Below, in pieces: positions 27,193 through 35,397 of a stretch of 64,000 nt of DNA. How positions within the stretch are numbered: position 1 is the first letter of the stretch; each line of letters starts with the position of its first letter. The position numbers and the translations under genes were made by a program. The DNA comes from Streptomyces drozdowiczii. Its GTDB lineage: Bacteria; Actinomycetota; Actinomycetes; Streptomycetales; Streptomycetaceae. Location of the stretch: positions 4,464,001 through 4,528,000 of the forward strand of contig NZ_CP098740.1 of assembly GCF_026167665.1 (NCBI RefSeq), read 5' to 3'. The notes under the pieces were generated by a model that worked only from the letters and a program-made list of their open reading frames with translations, searched no databases and was not told the DNA's origin.

Positions 27193-28319
27193 ACGGACTG
27201 CTCCTCGGTTGCGTGGGTGGAGGCGCCGAGGGGGCCCAGGGTGACGGTGACCCCCTCGCGGGCCGAGCGGCGGGCCGCCTCCAGGACGTCCAGGGCCTCG
27301 GCGGCCTGAAGGGCGGTCACCGGATTGTCGCCCGTCCCGCGCAGCGCGTCATTGACCGCCGCGTAGTACGCCGGGTAGTCGCCCGGGAGCGTACGGACCG
27401 GGGTGCCGCCGCCCGTGAGCGGGGACTCGCCCGCGCCGAGCCGGCCCCACAGCTCCTCGCCCTCCTCGCCCCAGGGTTCGCCCGGGGCCGGGCGGGCGCC
27501 CTCGCGCAGCGCGGCCTCCTGGGGGTCGAGGCCGTACTTCACGAAGCCGGCGCTCGACCCGAGCACCCGGAAGCGGGGGCCGAGCTGGGCCGTCGTGGCG
27601 CTCACGTACAGGTGCGAGCGGACGCCCGAGGTGTGGGTGATCGCCACGAACGTGTCGTCGTCGGCCGCCGCGCCCGGGCGCCGCAGGTCCGACTCGGCGT
27701 ACACCTGGGCCGCCGGGCCGAACAGGGTCAGCGCCTGGTCGACCACATGGCTGCCCAGGTCGTAGAGCAGCCCGCCGATCTCCTGGGGGTCGCCGGACTC
27801 GCGCCAGCCGCCCTTCAGCTGCGGGCGCCACCGCTCGTAGCGCGACTCGAAGCGCTGGACCTCGCCCAGGGCGCCGTCCGCGAGGAGCGCGCGCAGGGTG
27901 AGGAAGTCGTTGTCCCAGCGGCGGTTCTGGAAGACCGAGAGCAGCAGTCCGCGCTCCTCGGCGAGCGCCGCCAGCTCACGCGCCTCGGCCGCCGTGCCCG
28001 CGACCGGCTTGTCCACGACCACCGGAAGCCCGGCCTCCAGGGCCGCCCGGGCGAGCGGTACGTGGGTCCTGTTCGGCGACGCGATGACGATCAGGTCCAG
28101 CTCGTCCGCCCGCTGCCACAGCTCGTCGGGGGAGTCGGCGAACCGTACGCCGGGGTAGGCGGCGAGGGCCTCGGCGCGGCGCTGCTCGTCGCGGGTGACG
28201 ACCGTGTCGAGGGCCAGTCCTTCGGTGGCGGTGATCAGCGGGGCGTGGAAGACGGACCCCGCCAGGCCGAAGCCGACGAGTCCGACGCGCAAGGGGGTGC
28301 CGGAGGTGTGGGAGGTCAT
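27189..28319 (-). CDS. Gfo/Idh/MocA-family NAD(P)-dependent oxidoreductase
   Basis: From ATG 28319 the protein has 376 residues. The Rossmann segment is LRVGLVGFGLAGSVFHAPLI, followed by IVIASPNRTHVPLARAALEA and the catalytic-lysine motif GLPVVVDKPVAGTAAEAREL. The C-terminal alpha/beta domain includes GGLLYDLGSHVVDQALTLFG. Such enzymes oxidise or reduce sugars, inositols or related metabolites; the substrate is not predictable here. It is divergent from a ROK-family repressor with a perfect palindrome between them, and coupled to the UPF0303 gene, suggesting a small sugar-responsive unit. Confidence 0.9.
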   Translation of the reverse strand: MTSHTSGTPLRVGLVGFGLAGSVFHAPLITATEGLALDTVVTRDEQRRAEALAAYPGVRFADSPDELWQRADELDLIVIASPNRTHVPLARAALEAGLPVVVDKPVAGTAAEARELAALAEERGLLLSVFQNRRWDNDFLTLRALLADGALGEVQRFESRYERWRPQLKGGWRESGDPQEIGGLLYDLGSHVVDQALTLFGPAAQVYAESDLRRPGAAADDDTFVAITHTSGVRSHLYVSATTAQLGPRFRVLGSSAGFVKYGLDPQEAALREGARPAPGEPWGEEGEELWGRLGAGESPLTGGGTPVRTLPGDYPAYYAAVNDALRGTGDNPVTALQAAEALDVLEAARRSAREGVTVTLGPLGASTHATEEQSV

Positions 28320-28324
28320 GGCTC

Positions 28325-28351
28325 CACTTTGGCAACGCTGTTGCCAAAGTG
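28325..28351. promoter_or_regulatory. perfect 12-bp-arm palindromic operator
   Basis: CACTTTGGCAAC (28325-28336) and GTTGCCAAAGTG (28340-28351) form a perfect inverted repeat around a 3-bp centre, midway between the divergent oxidoreductase and ROK genes. It overlaps the likely promoter of the oxidoreductase. It is the natural binding site for the adjacent ROK repressor; this is inferred from symmetry and position. Confidence 0.75.
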
Positions 28352-28374
28352 CAAGCGCGGGCCACAATGGGTCC

Positions 28375-29490
28375 GTGAACAGGAGCACCACCGGCGCGAA
28401 CCTCCCCGCCCTGCGCAGCCACAACGCGGCCCTCGTCCTCGACCTGCTGCGGGTGGCCGGCGAGGGCGGCATCAGCAGGCTCGAACTCGCCGAGCGCACC
28501 GGGCTCACCCCGCAGGCCGTCAGCAAGATCACCGCCCGGCTGCGCGCCGAGGGCCTGGCCGCGGAGGCGGGCCGCCGCGCCTCCACCGGTGGCAAGCCCC
28601 GGACCGTGCTGCGGCTTGTCCCCGAGGCGGGGCACGCGGTGGGGCTGCACCTGGACCGCGACGGGCTGACCGCGGTCCTGGTCGACCTCGCGGGCGTCGT
28701 CGCCGAAAGCGTTACGGCTCCGCTGGACTTCGGGGCCCCGGCGGACGAGGTGCTGACCGCCGCCGCGGGGGCGGTCGCCGCCGTGCGGGGGGACGGGGCG
28801 CTGCCGGTGCTCGGGGTGGGCGTCGCGGCCCCGGGGCCGCTGGACCACCGGGGCGGGGTGCTGCACCGCGTCACGGGGTTCCCGCAGTGGGACGGCTTCC
28901 CGCTGCGCGATGCGCTCGCCGCGCGGACCGGGCTGCCCGTGGTCCTCGACAAGGACACCAACGCCGCCGCCCTCGGCCTCGCCCTCGGCGCGGACGGCCC
29001 CGCCGACTTCGCCTACCTCCACCTCGGCACCGGCCTCGGCGCGGGCCTTGTCCTCGGCGGCGCGGTGCACCGGGGGGAGCGGACGGGGGCGGGCGAGTTC
29101 GGGCACCAGACCGTGCAGCTCGACGGCCTCCGCTGCGGCTGCGGCGGCCGGGGCTGCCTGGAGGCGCTGTGCCTGGCCGCCGCCCGCCGGGGCGACGCGG
29201 CCGAGGCGGCGCGGGTGCTCGGGACCGGCGCCGCGAATCTCGTCGGGCTCCTCGACATCGACCGCGTGGTCCTGGGCGGCCGTACGGTCGCCGCCGACCC
29301 CGACACGTACGTACGCGGCGTGCGCGCGGTCCTCGACGAACGCTCCCCCCGCGAGGGGGTGCGGGGCACCCCGGTCCCGGTCACGGCCCACCGCGAGGGC
29401 GACCGCCCGGTCGCGGAGGGCGCGGCGCAACTGGTACTGGCCCCGTTGTTCGGCCGCGTGACCCCGGCGGAGGCGCCTGCGACGGGCTGA
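28375..29490 (+). CDS. ROK-family transcriptional repressor
   Basis: GTG 28375 starts a 371-residue protein. An N-terminal winged helix-turn-helix (ISRLELAERTGLTPQAVSKI) precedes a sugar-kinase-like ROK domain with an ATP-binding-type AYLHLGTGLGAGLVLGG and the ROK zinc motif CGCGGRGCLEALC. LDKDTNAAALGLALG carries the conserved Asn/Asp region. ROK repressors release DNA on binding a sugar or sugar phosphate. The kinase motifs are partly kept, but the HTH marks it as a regulator. Its targets are probably itself and the divergent oxidoreductase-UPF0303 operon. Confidence 0.88.
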   Translation: MNRSTTGANLPALRSHNAALVLDLLRVAGEGGISRLELAERTGLTPQAVSKITARLRAEGLAAEAGRRASTGGKPRTVLRLVPEAGHAVGLHLDRDGLTAVLVDLAGVVAESVTAPLDFGAPADEVLTAAAGAVAAVRGDGALPVLGVGVAAPGPLDHRGGVLHRVTGFPQWDGFPLRDALAARTGLPVVLDKDTNAAALGLALGADGPADFAYLHLGTGLGAGLVLGGAVHRGERTGAGEFGHQTVQLDGLRCGCGGRGCLEALCLAAARRGDAAEAARVLGTGAANLVGLLDIDRVVLGGRTVAADPDTYVRGVRAVLDERSPREGVRGTPVPVTAHREGDRPVAEGAAQLVLAPLFGRVTPAEAPATG

Positions 29491-29558
29491 CCGGGGGCGC
29501 CCGCGGCCCCGCGATGCCCCTCCGGGCCGGGTCCGACCGCGCGACTGCGGCGCGCGGA

Positions 29559-29669
29559 CGGACCGATCCCACCCGGGGCGGGGCAACGACGGAGCCTGCC
29601 CGTCCGAGCCCGTGCGGGCAGAGCCGAGAGGGCCGGGGCGGGGCTGCACCCGGTTGATCCGAGATGCCC
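29559..29669. repeat. intergenic direct repeat, copy 1
   Basis: This copy shares with the element at 29817-29925 the blocks GACGGACCGA, GGGCAACGACGGAGCCTGCC, GGGCCGGGGCGGGGCTGCAC and CCGGTTGATCCGAGATGCCC in the same order. Copy 1 has an extra 10 bp inside the small CCTGCCCG/CGGGCAG hairpin. It looks like a dispersed Streptomyces intergenic repeat. Confidence 0.7.
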
Positions 29670-29816
29670 TCGCGCCGGGGCACCCGCGCCGGGGAGCCTA
29701 CGGCGGGCTGAGCGGGGCGCATGCCCCGGCCTCGCACCGCCCCGGATCGCACCCGCGCCGTGCCCGCCGTCCCGGCCCGGACTGCCCCAGCCCCCGCAGC
29801 GCGCGGTGACGGCGGT

Positions 29817-29925
29817 GCGCTGACGGACCGAGTCCGCCTGGGGGCAGGGCAACGACGGAGCCTGCCCGTGCGGGCAGAGCCCGGAGGGCCGGGGCGGGGC
29901 TGCACCCGGTTGATCCGAGATGCCC
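29817..29925. repeat. intergenic direct repeat, copy 2
   Basis: This is the second copy of the element at 29559-29669. Here the hairpin CTGCCCG-TG-CGGGCAG is compact and perfect, followed by the conserved G/C block and the CCGGTTGATCCGAGATGCCC end. Confidence 0.7.
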
Positions 29926-30170
29926 CGCGCCGCGCACCCGCCCCGCGCCCCCGCGTCGGAGCCCCCCTCCGCCTCGCGTCGTCCGGGCGCGCCGCGCCCC
30001 CTCCGCCGTCCGGGCGCACCCGTACCCCCCTCCGGGCGGCTTCCCGGCATGCCTGCGGTGGGTGCTCGCGCGCGCGTGGCAGGGTCGGCCGCCCCGAGGG
30101 CCGGGGGTGCGCCGTACGCGGCGGCCCCGGCCCGACCGGTCGTTGCCGTACGAAGTGGAGGCTGCCCTGC

Positions 30171-31239
30171 CATGCCCCCCGAATCCGCCGAGCCCACCGA
30201 GGCCAACGAAACTCCCGGGGCCGGGCGCACCCGGCACGGGCTCGCGCTCGGGCTCGTCGCCGCGAGTGTGATGCCCGTGGTCCTCGGCGGGGCGACCGCG
30301 TCCGCCGCCCCGCAGCGCAGTGCGGTCGCCGGGACGGCCGGCGGGCCGATCCGGGCGGGCGTGCCCGGGTCCGCCACCGCCGACCAGCAGCCCGCCTGCG
30401 GCACCTTCGCGTCGGACGGCTTCCCCATCGACACCCGGATCCACGGCGGACCCGACACCTACGCGTCCGGCGGCGGCTACGGCACCTGGTTCCTGGACCT
30501 GACGAACACGACCACCGAGTCCTGCCGGGCGATCCACCCCGTGCTCGTCCTCACCGACGAGGAACGGGCGCTGACGCCGGACCAGATCCAGCTCCAGTTC
30601 TCGGAGCGCGCCCGCCCCGGGGTCGAGCACCGCGTGACCTGGGAGACGACCGACCGGGACGAGCACATCGGGGTCTTCGGCGGGGAGGGCGACGACGCCT
30701 TCCCCGGATTCACGGTGCCCGCCGGACGTACCGTCACCGTCCAGGTCCGGCTGGCCTTCACCTCCGACACGAGCCCCGGCCGGATCACCGCGAACGCCGC
30801 GATCGTCCAGCGCCGGGGCGGCGGGAGCGGCACGGGCGGCGACGGGGAGTGGGTCGGCGAGTCCGAGGACTACCCGTTCTCCGTGGTCGAGCAGGAGCCC
30901 GACGAGGACACCACCGGGACCGGTGAGACGGACGGCGACCGCGAGAGCGCGGACGGGACGGGCCGGGAGCACGTAGGCGGCACCGGCGAGGACGAGGACG
31001 AGGACGAGGGGAGCGGCACGGTGAAGGGCAAGGGCGACGAGGGGCACGCGGACCCGGGCACGACCGGCACCAACCGGCGCCCCGTGGCGCCCGGCACCGA
31101 CCCGGCGGGGGTCCCGCAGCTCGCCGCCACCGGCATCTCCGTCCCCGTACCCCTGCCCGCCCTCACCGTCTCCGGATTCCTGATCGGCGGCGGCGCGATG
31201 GTGCTCGCCACCCGCCGGGTCCGCCGCGCGCACCACTGA
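30171..31239 (+). CDS. secreted LAxTG cell-wall-anchored protein
   Basis: ATG 30171 follows GGAGG. The 356-residue protein has an N-terminal signal (GLALGLVAASVMPVVLGGAT, then cleavage near ASAA), a beta-rich extracellular domain with one Cys pair (PACGTFA and ESCRAIHP), and a long Asp/Glu/Gly/Thr-rich wall-spanning linker. The sorting signal is complete: QLAATGI (LAxTG type), a hydrophobic helix LPALTVSGFLIGGGAMVLAT and a basic tail RRVRRAHH. LAxTG is the motif used by class E sortases. A class F sortase gene lies 1.6 kb downstream. Function of the exposed domain is unknown. Confidence 0.85.
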
Positions 31240-31361
31240 TCACCAGGCGGTCAGCCAGTACCTCCAGATCGAACAGTCGGCCTAAACTCAGGAGCGTCGG
31301 CGCTGCACAACGCGGTGCCGCCGGCGTCCCCGCACCTGGCGTACGGCAACTGGAGTCCCAC

Positions 31362-32150
31362 ATGGCAGAGCGCAAGCCGATCTCGTCCTGGCTGACCGAC
31401 ATGGACGGGGTCCTCATCCACGAGGGCACCCCGATCCCCGGCGCCGACGCCTTCATCAAGCGGCTGCGTGACTCGGGACTGCCCTTCCTGGTCCTGACCA
31501 ACAACTCGATCTACACCGCCCGCGACCTGCACGCCCGGCTGAAGCGCATGGGCCTGGACGTGCCCGTGGACAACATCTGGACCTCCGCCCTCGCCACCGC
31601 CCAGTTCCTGGACGACCAGCGCCCCGGCGGCACGGCGTACGTCATCGGTGAGGCCGGGCTCACCACCGCGCTGCACGACATCGGGTACGTGCTCACCGAC
31701 CACGCCCCGGACTACGTGGTGCTCGGCGAGACGCGTACGTACTCCTTCGAGGCGCTCACCAAGGCGATCCGGCTGATCAACGCGGGCGCCCGGTTCATCT
31801 GCACCAACCCGGACGAGACCGGCCCCTCCGCCGAGGGCCCGCTGCCCGCGACCGGCTCCGTCGCCGCCCTGATCACCAAGGCGACCGGCAAGGCGCCGTA
31901 CTTCGCGGGCAAGCCGAACCCGCTGATGATGCGGACCGGGCTCAACGCGATCGGCGCGCACTCCGAGTCCAGCGCCATGATCGGTGACCGCATGGACACC
32001 GATGTGCTGGCCGGTCTGGAGGCGGGCATGCAGACCTTCCTGGTGCTCACCGGGCTGACCACGGTCGCGGACATCGACAAGTACCCGTTCCGCCCGTCCA
32101 CGGTCGTGGACTCGATCGCGGACCTGGTCGACCTCGTCGACCTGGGCTGA
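31362..32150 (+). CDS. HAD-IIA family hydrolase (NagD-like phosphatase)
   Basis: The 262-residue protein has HAD motif I SSWLTDMDGVLIHEG (nucleophile Asp and acid/base Asp), motif II FLVLTNNSIYT, motif III Lys in YFAGKPNPLMMRTGL and motif IV AMIGDRMDTDVLAGLEAGMQ. The class IIA cap lies between motifs II and III. NagD-like enzymes dephosphorylate small phosphorylated metabolites such as nucleoside monophosphates or sugar phosphates; the substrate is not fixed by sequence. It stands alone between the LAxTG protein and the sortase genes. Confidence 0.9.
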   Translation: MAERKPISSWLTDMDGVLIHEGTPIPGADAFIKRLRDSGLPFLVLTNNSIYTARDLHARLKRMGLDVPVDNIWTSALATAQFLDDQRPGGTAYVIGEAGLTTALHDIGYVLTDHAPDYVVLGETRTYSFEALTKAIRLINAGARFICTNPDETGPSAEGPLPATGSVAALITKATGKAPYFAGKPNPLMMRTGLNAIGAHSESSAMIGDRMDTDVLAGLEAGMQTFLVLTGLTTVADIDKYPFRPSTVVDSIADLVDLVDLG

Positions 32151-32257
32151 TATCGGCGGACGCGCGGGGGAGCGGGCCCACTCCACCGGCCCAGCGCCCC
32201 CGCGCTGCGGATGCGGAACGCGCCCGCAGGCGTGAACCTTCCATCAGGAGGTTCACG

Positions 32258-32812
32258 ATGCGTTCCATACCGCTCACGTTCTGTGCCGCCGCACTGGCCG
32301 CGGCGACCCTGGTGCCGATCCCCTCGGCACTGGCCGAATCCGGCTCCGGCCACGAGGACTCCCGGTCCCGCGCCGCCCTGTCGGTCTCGCCCTCGTCCGC
32401 CGCCCCGGGCAGCGAGGTCGAGCTGGAGCTGACCGGCTGCAAGGCCAAGGAGGCCAAGGCGAACTCCGACGCCTTCGTCTCCGAGGCGCGGTTCTCGTCC
32501 GGCGGCGACCGCGCGCTGTACGCCGAGGCCCGGATCAGCGCGGACGCCGAGCCCGGCGACTACGACGTCCAGGCGATCTGCGACAAGCACACCCGGGTGA
32601 CCGCGACCCTCACCGTCGTGCACCGCGAGCGGCCCGTGCCCATCGCCCCGGTCCACGCGGGCGGCGGAGGCACCGCCGTGCTCGCGAGCGAGACCGCCGA
32701 CCAGGACGGCCCCGGCACCGCCCACGAGGTGATCGGCCTCGGGCTGGCCGCCGTCGCGGCCGTCGCCGTCGCCTTCCGCAGCGTGCGCCGTCGCCGTCCG
32801 GCGGCCGACTGA
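32258..32812 (+). CDS. secreted, C-terminally membrane-anchored protein linked to a sortase
   Basis: ATG 32258 is preceded by AGGAGG. A signal peptide (LTFCAAALAAATLVPIPSAL, cleavage after ALA) leads to a ~100-residue beta-rich domain with SVSPSSAAPGSEVELELTGC and a second Cys (VQAICDKHT), probably disulfide-bonded. A C-terminal hydrophobic helix (IGLGLAAVAAVAVAF) and Arg-rich stop-transfer follow. No clear LPxTG motif is seen. The gene ends one base before the sortase start, so the two are co-translated; it is a likely sortase-associated surface protein. Confidence 0.75.
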   Translation: MRSIPLTFCAAALAAATLVPIPSALAESGSGHEDSRSRAALSVSPSSAAPGSEVELELTGCKAKEAKANSDAFVSEARFSSGGDRALYAEARISADAEPGDYDVQAICDKHTRVTATLTVVHRERPVPIAPVHAGGGGTAVLASETADQDGPGTAHEVIGLGLAAVAAVAVAFRSVRRRRPAAD

Positions 32813-32813
32813 C

Positions 32814-33494
32814 ATGTCCGCACCGGAGGAGACGGCGGGGCGCGGCAGGCTGCTCACCGGAGTGACCTGGGCCGTCATCCTGCTGGGCCTGTGGCTCTGG
32901 GGCCGCGGGATCACGGACGGCTCGGGCATCGGCTCGGCCCCGACCACAGGCGACGTCGCCGCGGTCGGGCGCCCGCTCGGCGTGCCGCTGCCCCCGGCGC
33001 ACGCGCCGATCGCGGGCGTCGCCCCGAAGAGCGTCGAGATCCCCTCCCTCGGCGTCGAGGCCCCCGTCGTCTCCCGGGGCCTGGACGCGGAGGGCGCCAT
33101 CGAGCCGCCGTCCTTCGACACGCCCCAGACGGTCGGCTGGTACGGCGACGGCACCCGGCCCGGCGCCGAGGGGCCGGCCCTGCTGGTCGGCCATGTCGAC
33201 ACCGAGACCAAGCCCGCCGTCTTCTACGGGCTCAGCGCGGCCCGCCCCGGCGCGAAGGTCGACGTGACCCGCACGGACGGCACGGTCGCCGAGTTCACCA
33301 TCGACGACGTGCAGGTCCTCACCCGTGCCCGGTTCGACGCCCGGAAGGCGTACGGGCCCCGCAAGGACGGGCGGGCGGAGCTGCGGCTGATCACCTGCGG
33401 CGGCACGTACGACCAGAAGTCCCACTCGTACACCGCGAACGTCGTCGTCTCGGCCTACCTGACCGCGGAGAAGGGCGCGGCGAAGGCGGCCTGA
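32814..33494 (+). CDS. class F sortase
   Basis: The 226-residue protein has a short cytoplasmic N-terminus, one transmembrane helix (TGVTWAVILLGLWLWGRGIT) and an extracytoplasmic sortase domain. Catalytic His is in LLVGHVDTETKPAVFY and catalytic Cys in LRLITCGGTYDQKSHSY. The usual Arg just after the Cys strand is not evident: the sequence reads HSYTANVVVSAYL, so the third catalytic residue is uncertain. Actinobacterial class F sortases have poorly defined substrates. Coupling to the preceding secreted protein suggests that protein is its partner. Confidence 0.82.
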   Translation: MSAPEETAGRGRLLTGVTWAVILLGLWLWGRGITDGSGIGSAPTTGDVAAVGRPLGVPLPPAHAPIAGVAPKSVEIPSLGVEAPVVSRGLDAEGAIEPPSFDTPQTVGWYGDGTRPGAEGPALLVGHVDTETKPAVFYGLSAARPGAKVDVTRTDGTVAEFTIDDVQVLTRARFDARKAYGPRKDGRAELRLITCGGTYDQKSHSYTANVVVSAYLTAEKGAAKAA

Positions 33495-33747
33495 TCCGCG
33501 CGGAGGACCGGTACCCGGCCCGGCCGCCGCCCGTTCCCCGGGCGGCGGCCGGGCCGGTCCTCGACCGCGGTGCGCGGGCCGCGGGAGTGGCCCGGCGCGG
33601 ACACGGGAGGTCGGTGGCGTCCGGGTCCGCCGCACCCCCCACTGTAGGCGGGCGGTCCGCGTCCGCCCAACCGCTTACTGACGTTACGTCGATAACCGGT
33701 CACCCTCCGCACGCGGTGAAGCGGTTGCGGAGGGCGCGGAAGAACGA

Positions 33748-33782
33748 CCAAGGCCCCCTCGCGCGAAGCGAGGGGGCCTTGG
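33748..33782 (-). terminator. intrinsic terminator after tRNA-Lys copy 1
   Basis: A perfect 14-bp stem (CCAAGGCCCCCTCG with CGAGGGGGCCTTGG) with a 7-base loop lies 7 bp beyond the 3' end of the minus-strand tRNA. Confidence 0.85.
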
Positions 33783-33789
33783 CTGTGCG

Positions 33790-33863
33790 TGCGCCGCCAG
33801 GGACTCGAACCCCGGACCCGCTGATTAAGAGTCAGCTGCTCTAACCAACTGAGCTAGCGGCGC
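33790..33863 (-). tRNA. tRNA-Lys (anticodon CUU), copy 1
   Basis: The minus strand folds as a full cloverleaf: acceptor GCGCCGC/GCGGCGC, D arm GCTC-AGTTGGTTA-GAGC, anticodon stem CTGAC with loop TCTTAAT (anticodon CTT), and T arm with GGTTCGAGTCC. It is 74 nt with discriminator A and no encoded CCA. The same 74 bases recur at 39625 and 49789. Confidence 0.97.
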
Positions 33864-34059
33864 CTGCTGACCTGGAAAACTCTACCCGATCCCCAGCGGT
33901 GCTCCTGACCATCCCCTCGGCTTCCCGGCCTGTCGGATGGTCGTTTTTTCCCTTCTATCCGTCAAACTGCGGTATGTCGTGATGACTGTCACGGCCTTTG
34001 CCACGCTGACGCCCGAGCAGATGCGCCCGAGGAACTTGACGACTGCGGAGGGGAATCGC

Positions 34060-35372
34060 ATGACTGTGCCGGCCTTCGAGGAGTACGTACCCGCCATCGA
34101 CTGCCCCTGTCGCGGCTGCGCCGACCAGCGGCGGACCGTCGCCGGGGGACTGTCCGTGCGGTACGGGGGACACCCGGCCGCGCACGGCGCGCGGCGCGCT
34201 ATGGTGCTGGTCACCGCCGCCGGGGTGGTGCTCGGCGGCGCGGCCGCGGAGTCCGCCGGGGCGCCCGCCGACCCCGCCCCGGTGCCCGGCACGGGGGTGC
34301 CGACCGGCATCGGCCCGCTGCCGGACAGCCCCCAGGGGCTGCCGGGTCCGCTGCGCGGGGCCGGTTCGCCGGGGCCGTCGGCGTCCCAGGCTTCGGCGCC
34401 GGAGCCGCGGGCGACGACCCGTACCGAGATCATCAACCGCGCGAAGAAGTGGCTGGACGCGCAGGTCCCGTACAGCATGTCGAAGTACTGGACGGACGGG
34501 TACCGGCAGGACTGCTCCGGCTATGTGTCGATGGCCTGGAACCTGCCGGGCAACGAGTGGACCGGCAGCCTCGCCGCGTACGGCACCCGCATCGCCCGCG
34601 AGGACCTCCAGCCCGGCGACATCCTGCTCTTCCACAACCTCGCCGACCCCGGGAACGGCTCCCACGTCACGATCTTCGGCGGCTGGACCACCTCCGCGCA
34701 CACCCACTACACGGCGTACGAGCAGACCAAGCCGCACACCCGCAGGCAGACGACGCCCATGGCGTACTGGACCAACTCCGCGAGCTACGTCGCCTACCGC
34801 TACAAGGGCCTGAGCACGGGGAAGTCCGGCAGCGAGGCGGAGAAGGACACCTTCCCCGGCGCGGCGAAGTTCGGGCCCCGCGCGAAGAACGCGTACGTGA
34901 CCCGGCTCGGCGAGATGCTCGTCGCGCGGGGCGGCAAGCGCTTCTACAAGATCGGTCCCGACCCGGTCTGGACCGACGCCGACCGCCGGGCCACCCGGGC
35001 GTTCCAGCAGGCCCAGGGGTGGAAGGGCGCCGAGGCCGACGGCCTCCCCGGCCCCACACCTGGAAGCTGCTGGTGACCGGAACCGGCCGGGACATCCCCG
35101 CCGCCGGCGGCGGCCAGGGCGGCGCAAAGGCGGCCCCGGCCTTCCCCGGGCGGGGCTATTTCCGGCCGGGTCAGTCCAACAGCCATGTCGACCGGCTCGG
35201 AAAACAGTTGGTGAAGAAGGGGTACGGCGCGCACTACCGGCTGGGCCCCAGCCCCCGGTGGACCGAGGCGGACCGGCGCAATGTCGAGACCTTCCAGAAG
35301 GCCCAGGGCTGGCGGGGGACGGAGGCCGACGGCTATCCGGGCCCGGAGACCTGGCGGCGACTCTTCGCGTGA
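34060..35372 (+). CDS. NlpC/P60-like wall hydrolase with two peptidoglycan-binding repeats, apparent frameshift
   Basis: ATG 34060 follows GGAGGGG. After a Cys-rich N-terminus (DCPCRGCADQRR) and a hydrophobic segment comes a cysteine-peptidase-like domain: QDCSGYVSMAWNLPG (Cys), DLQPGDILLFHNL and NGSHVTIFGGW (His). The C-terminus has two repeats, ATRAFQQAQGWKGAEADGLP and VETFQKAQGWRGTEADGYPG, of the peptidoglycan-binding type common in Streptomyces. The frame breaks at the C4 run 35052-35055; one added base gives GPHTWKLLV and restores both repeats. It is probably a secreted peptidoglycan amidase or endopeptidase of about 438 residues. Its N-terminus may be read through a non-classical signal. 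Confidence 0.75.
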
Positions 35373-35397
35373 CACGACGGACATGACGGAGGCGGAA

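Larger units (their letters stand above)
29491..30170. other. 680-bp gene-free, extremely G/C-rich spacer with a duplicated element
   Basis: Long open frames exist on both strands but are Pro/Arg/Gly-rich, repetitive and lack ribosome binding sites; I consider none of them genes. The spacer contains two copies of a ~110-bp element listed separately, with several C-rich palindromic stretches between and after them. Confidence 0.6.

Noticed and set aside
27213..29657. 814-residue plus-strand frame and long minus-strand frames across 28.0-31.2 kb
   Set aside because: They are shadows of the oxidoreductase, ROK and LAxTG genes and of the repeat-rich spacer.
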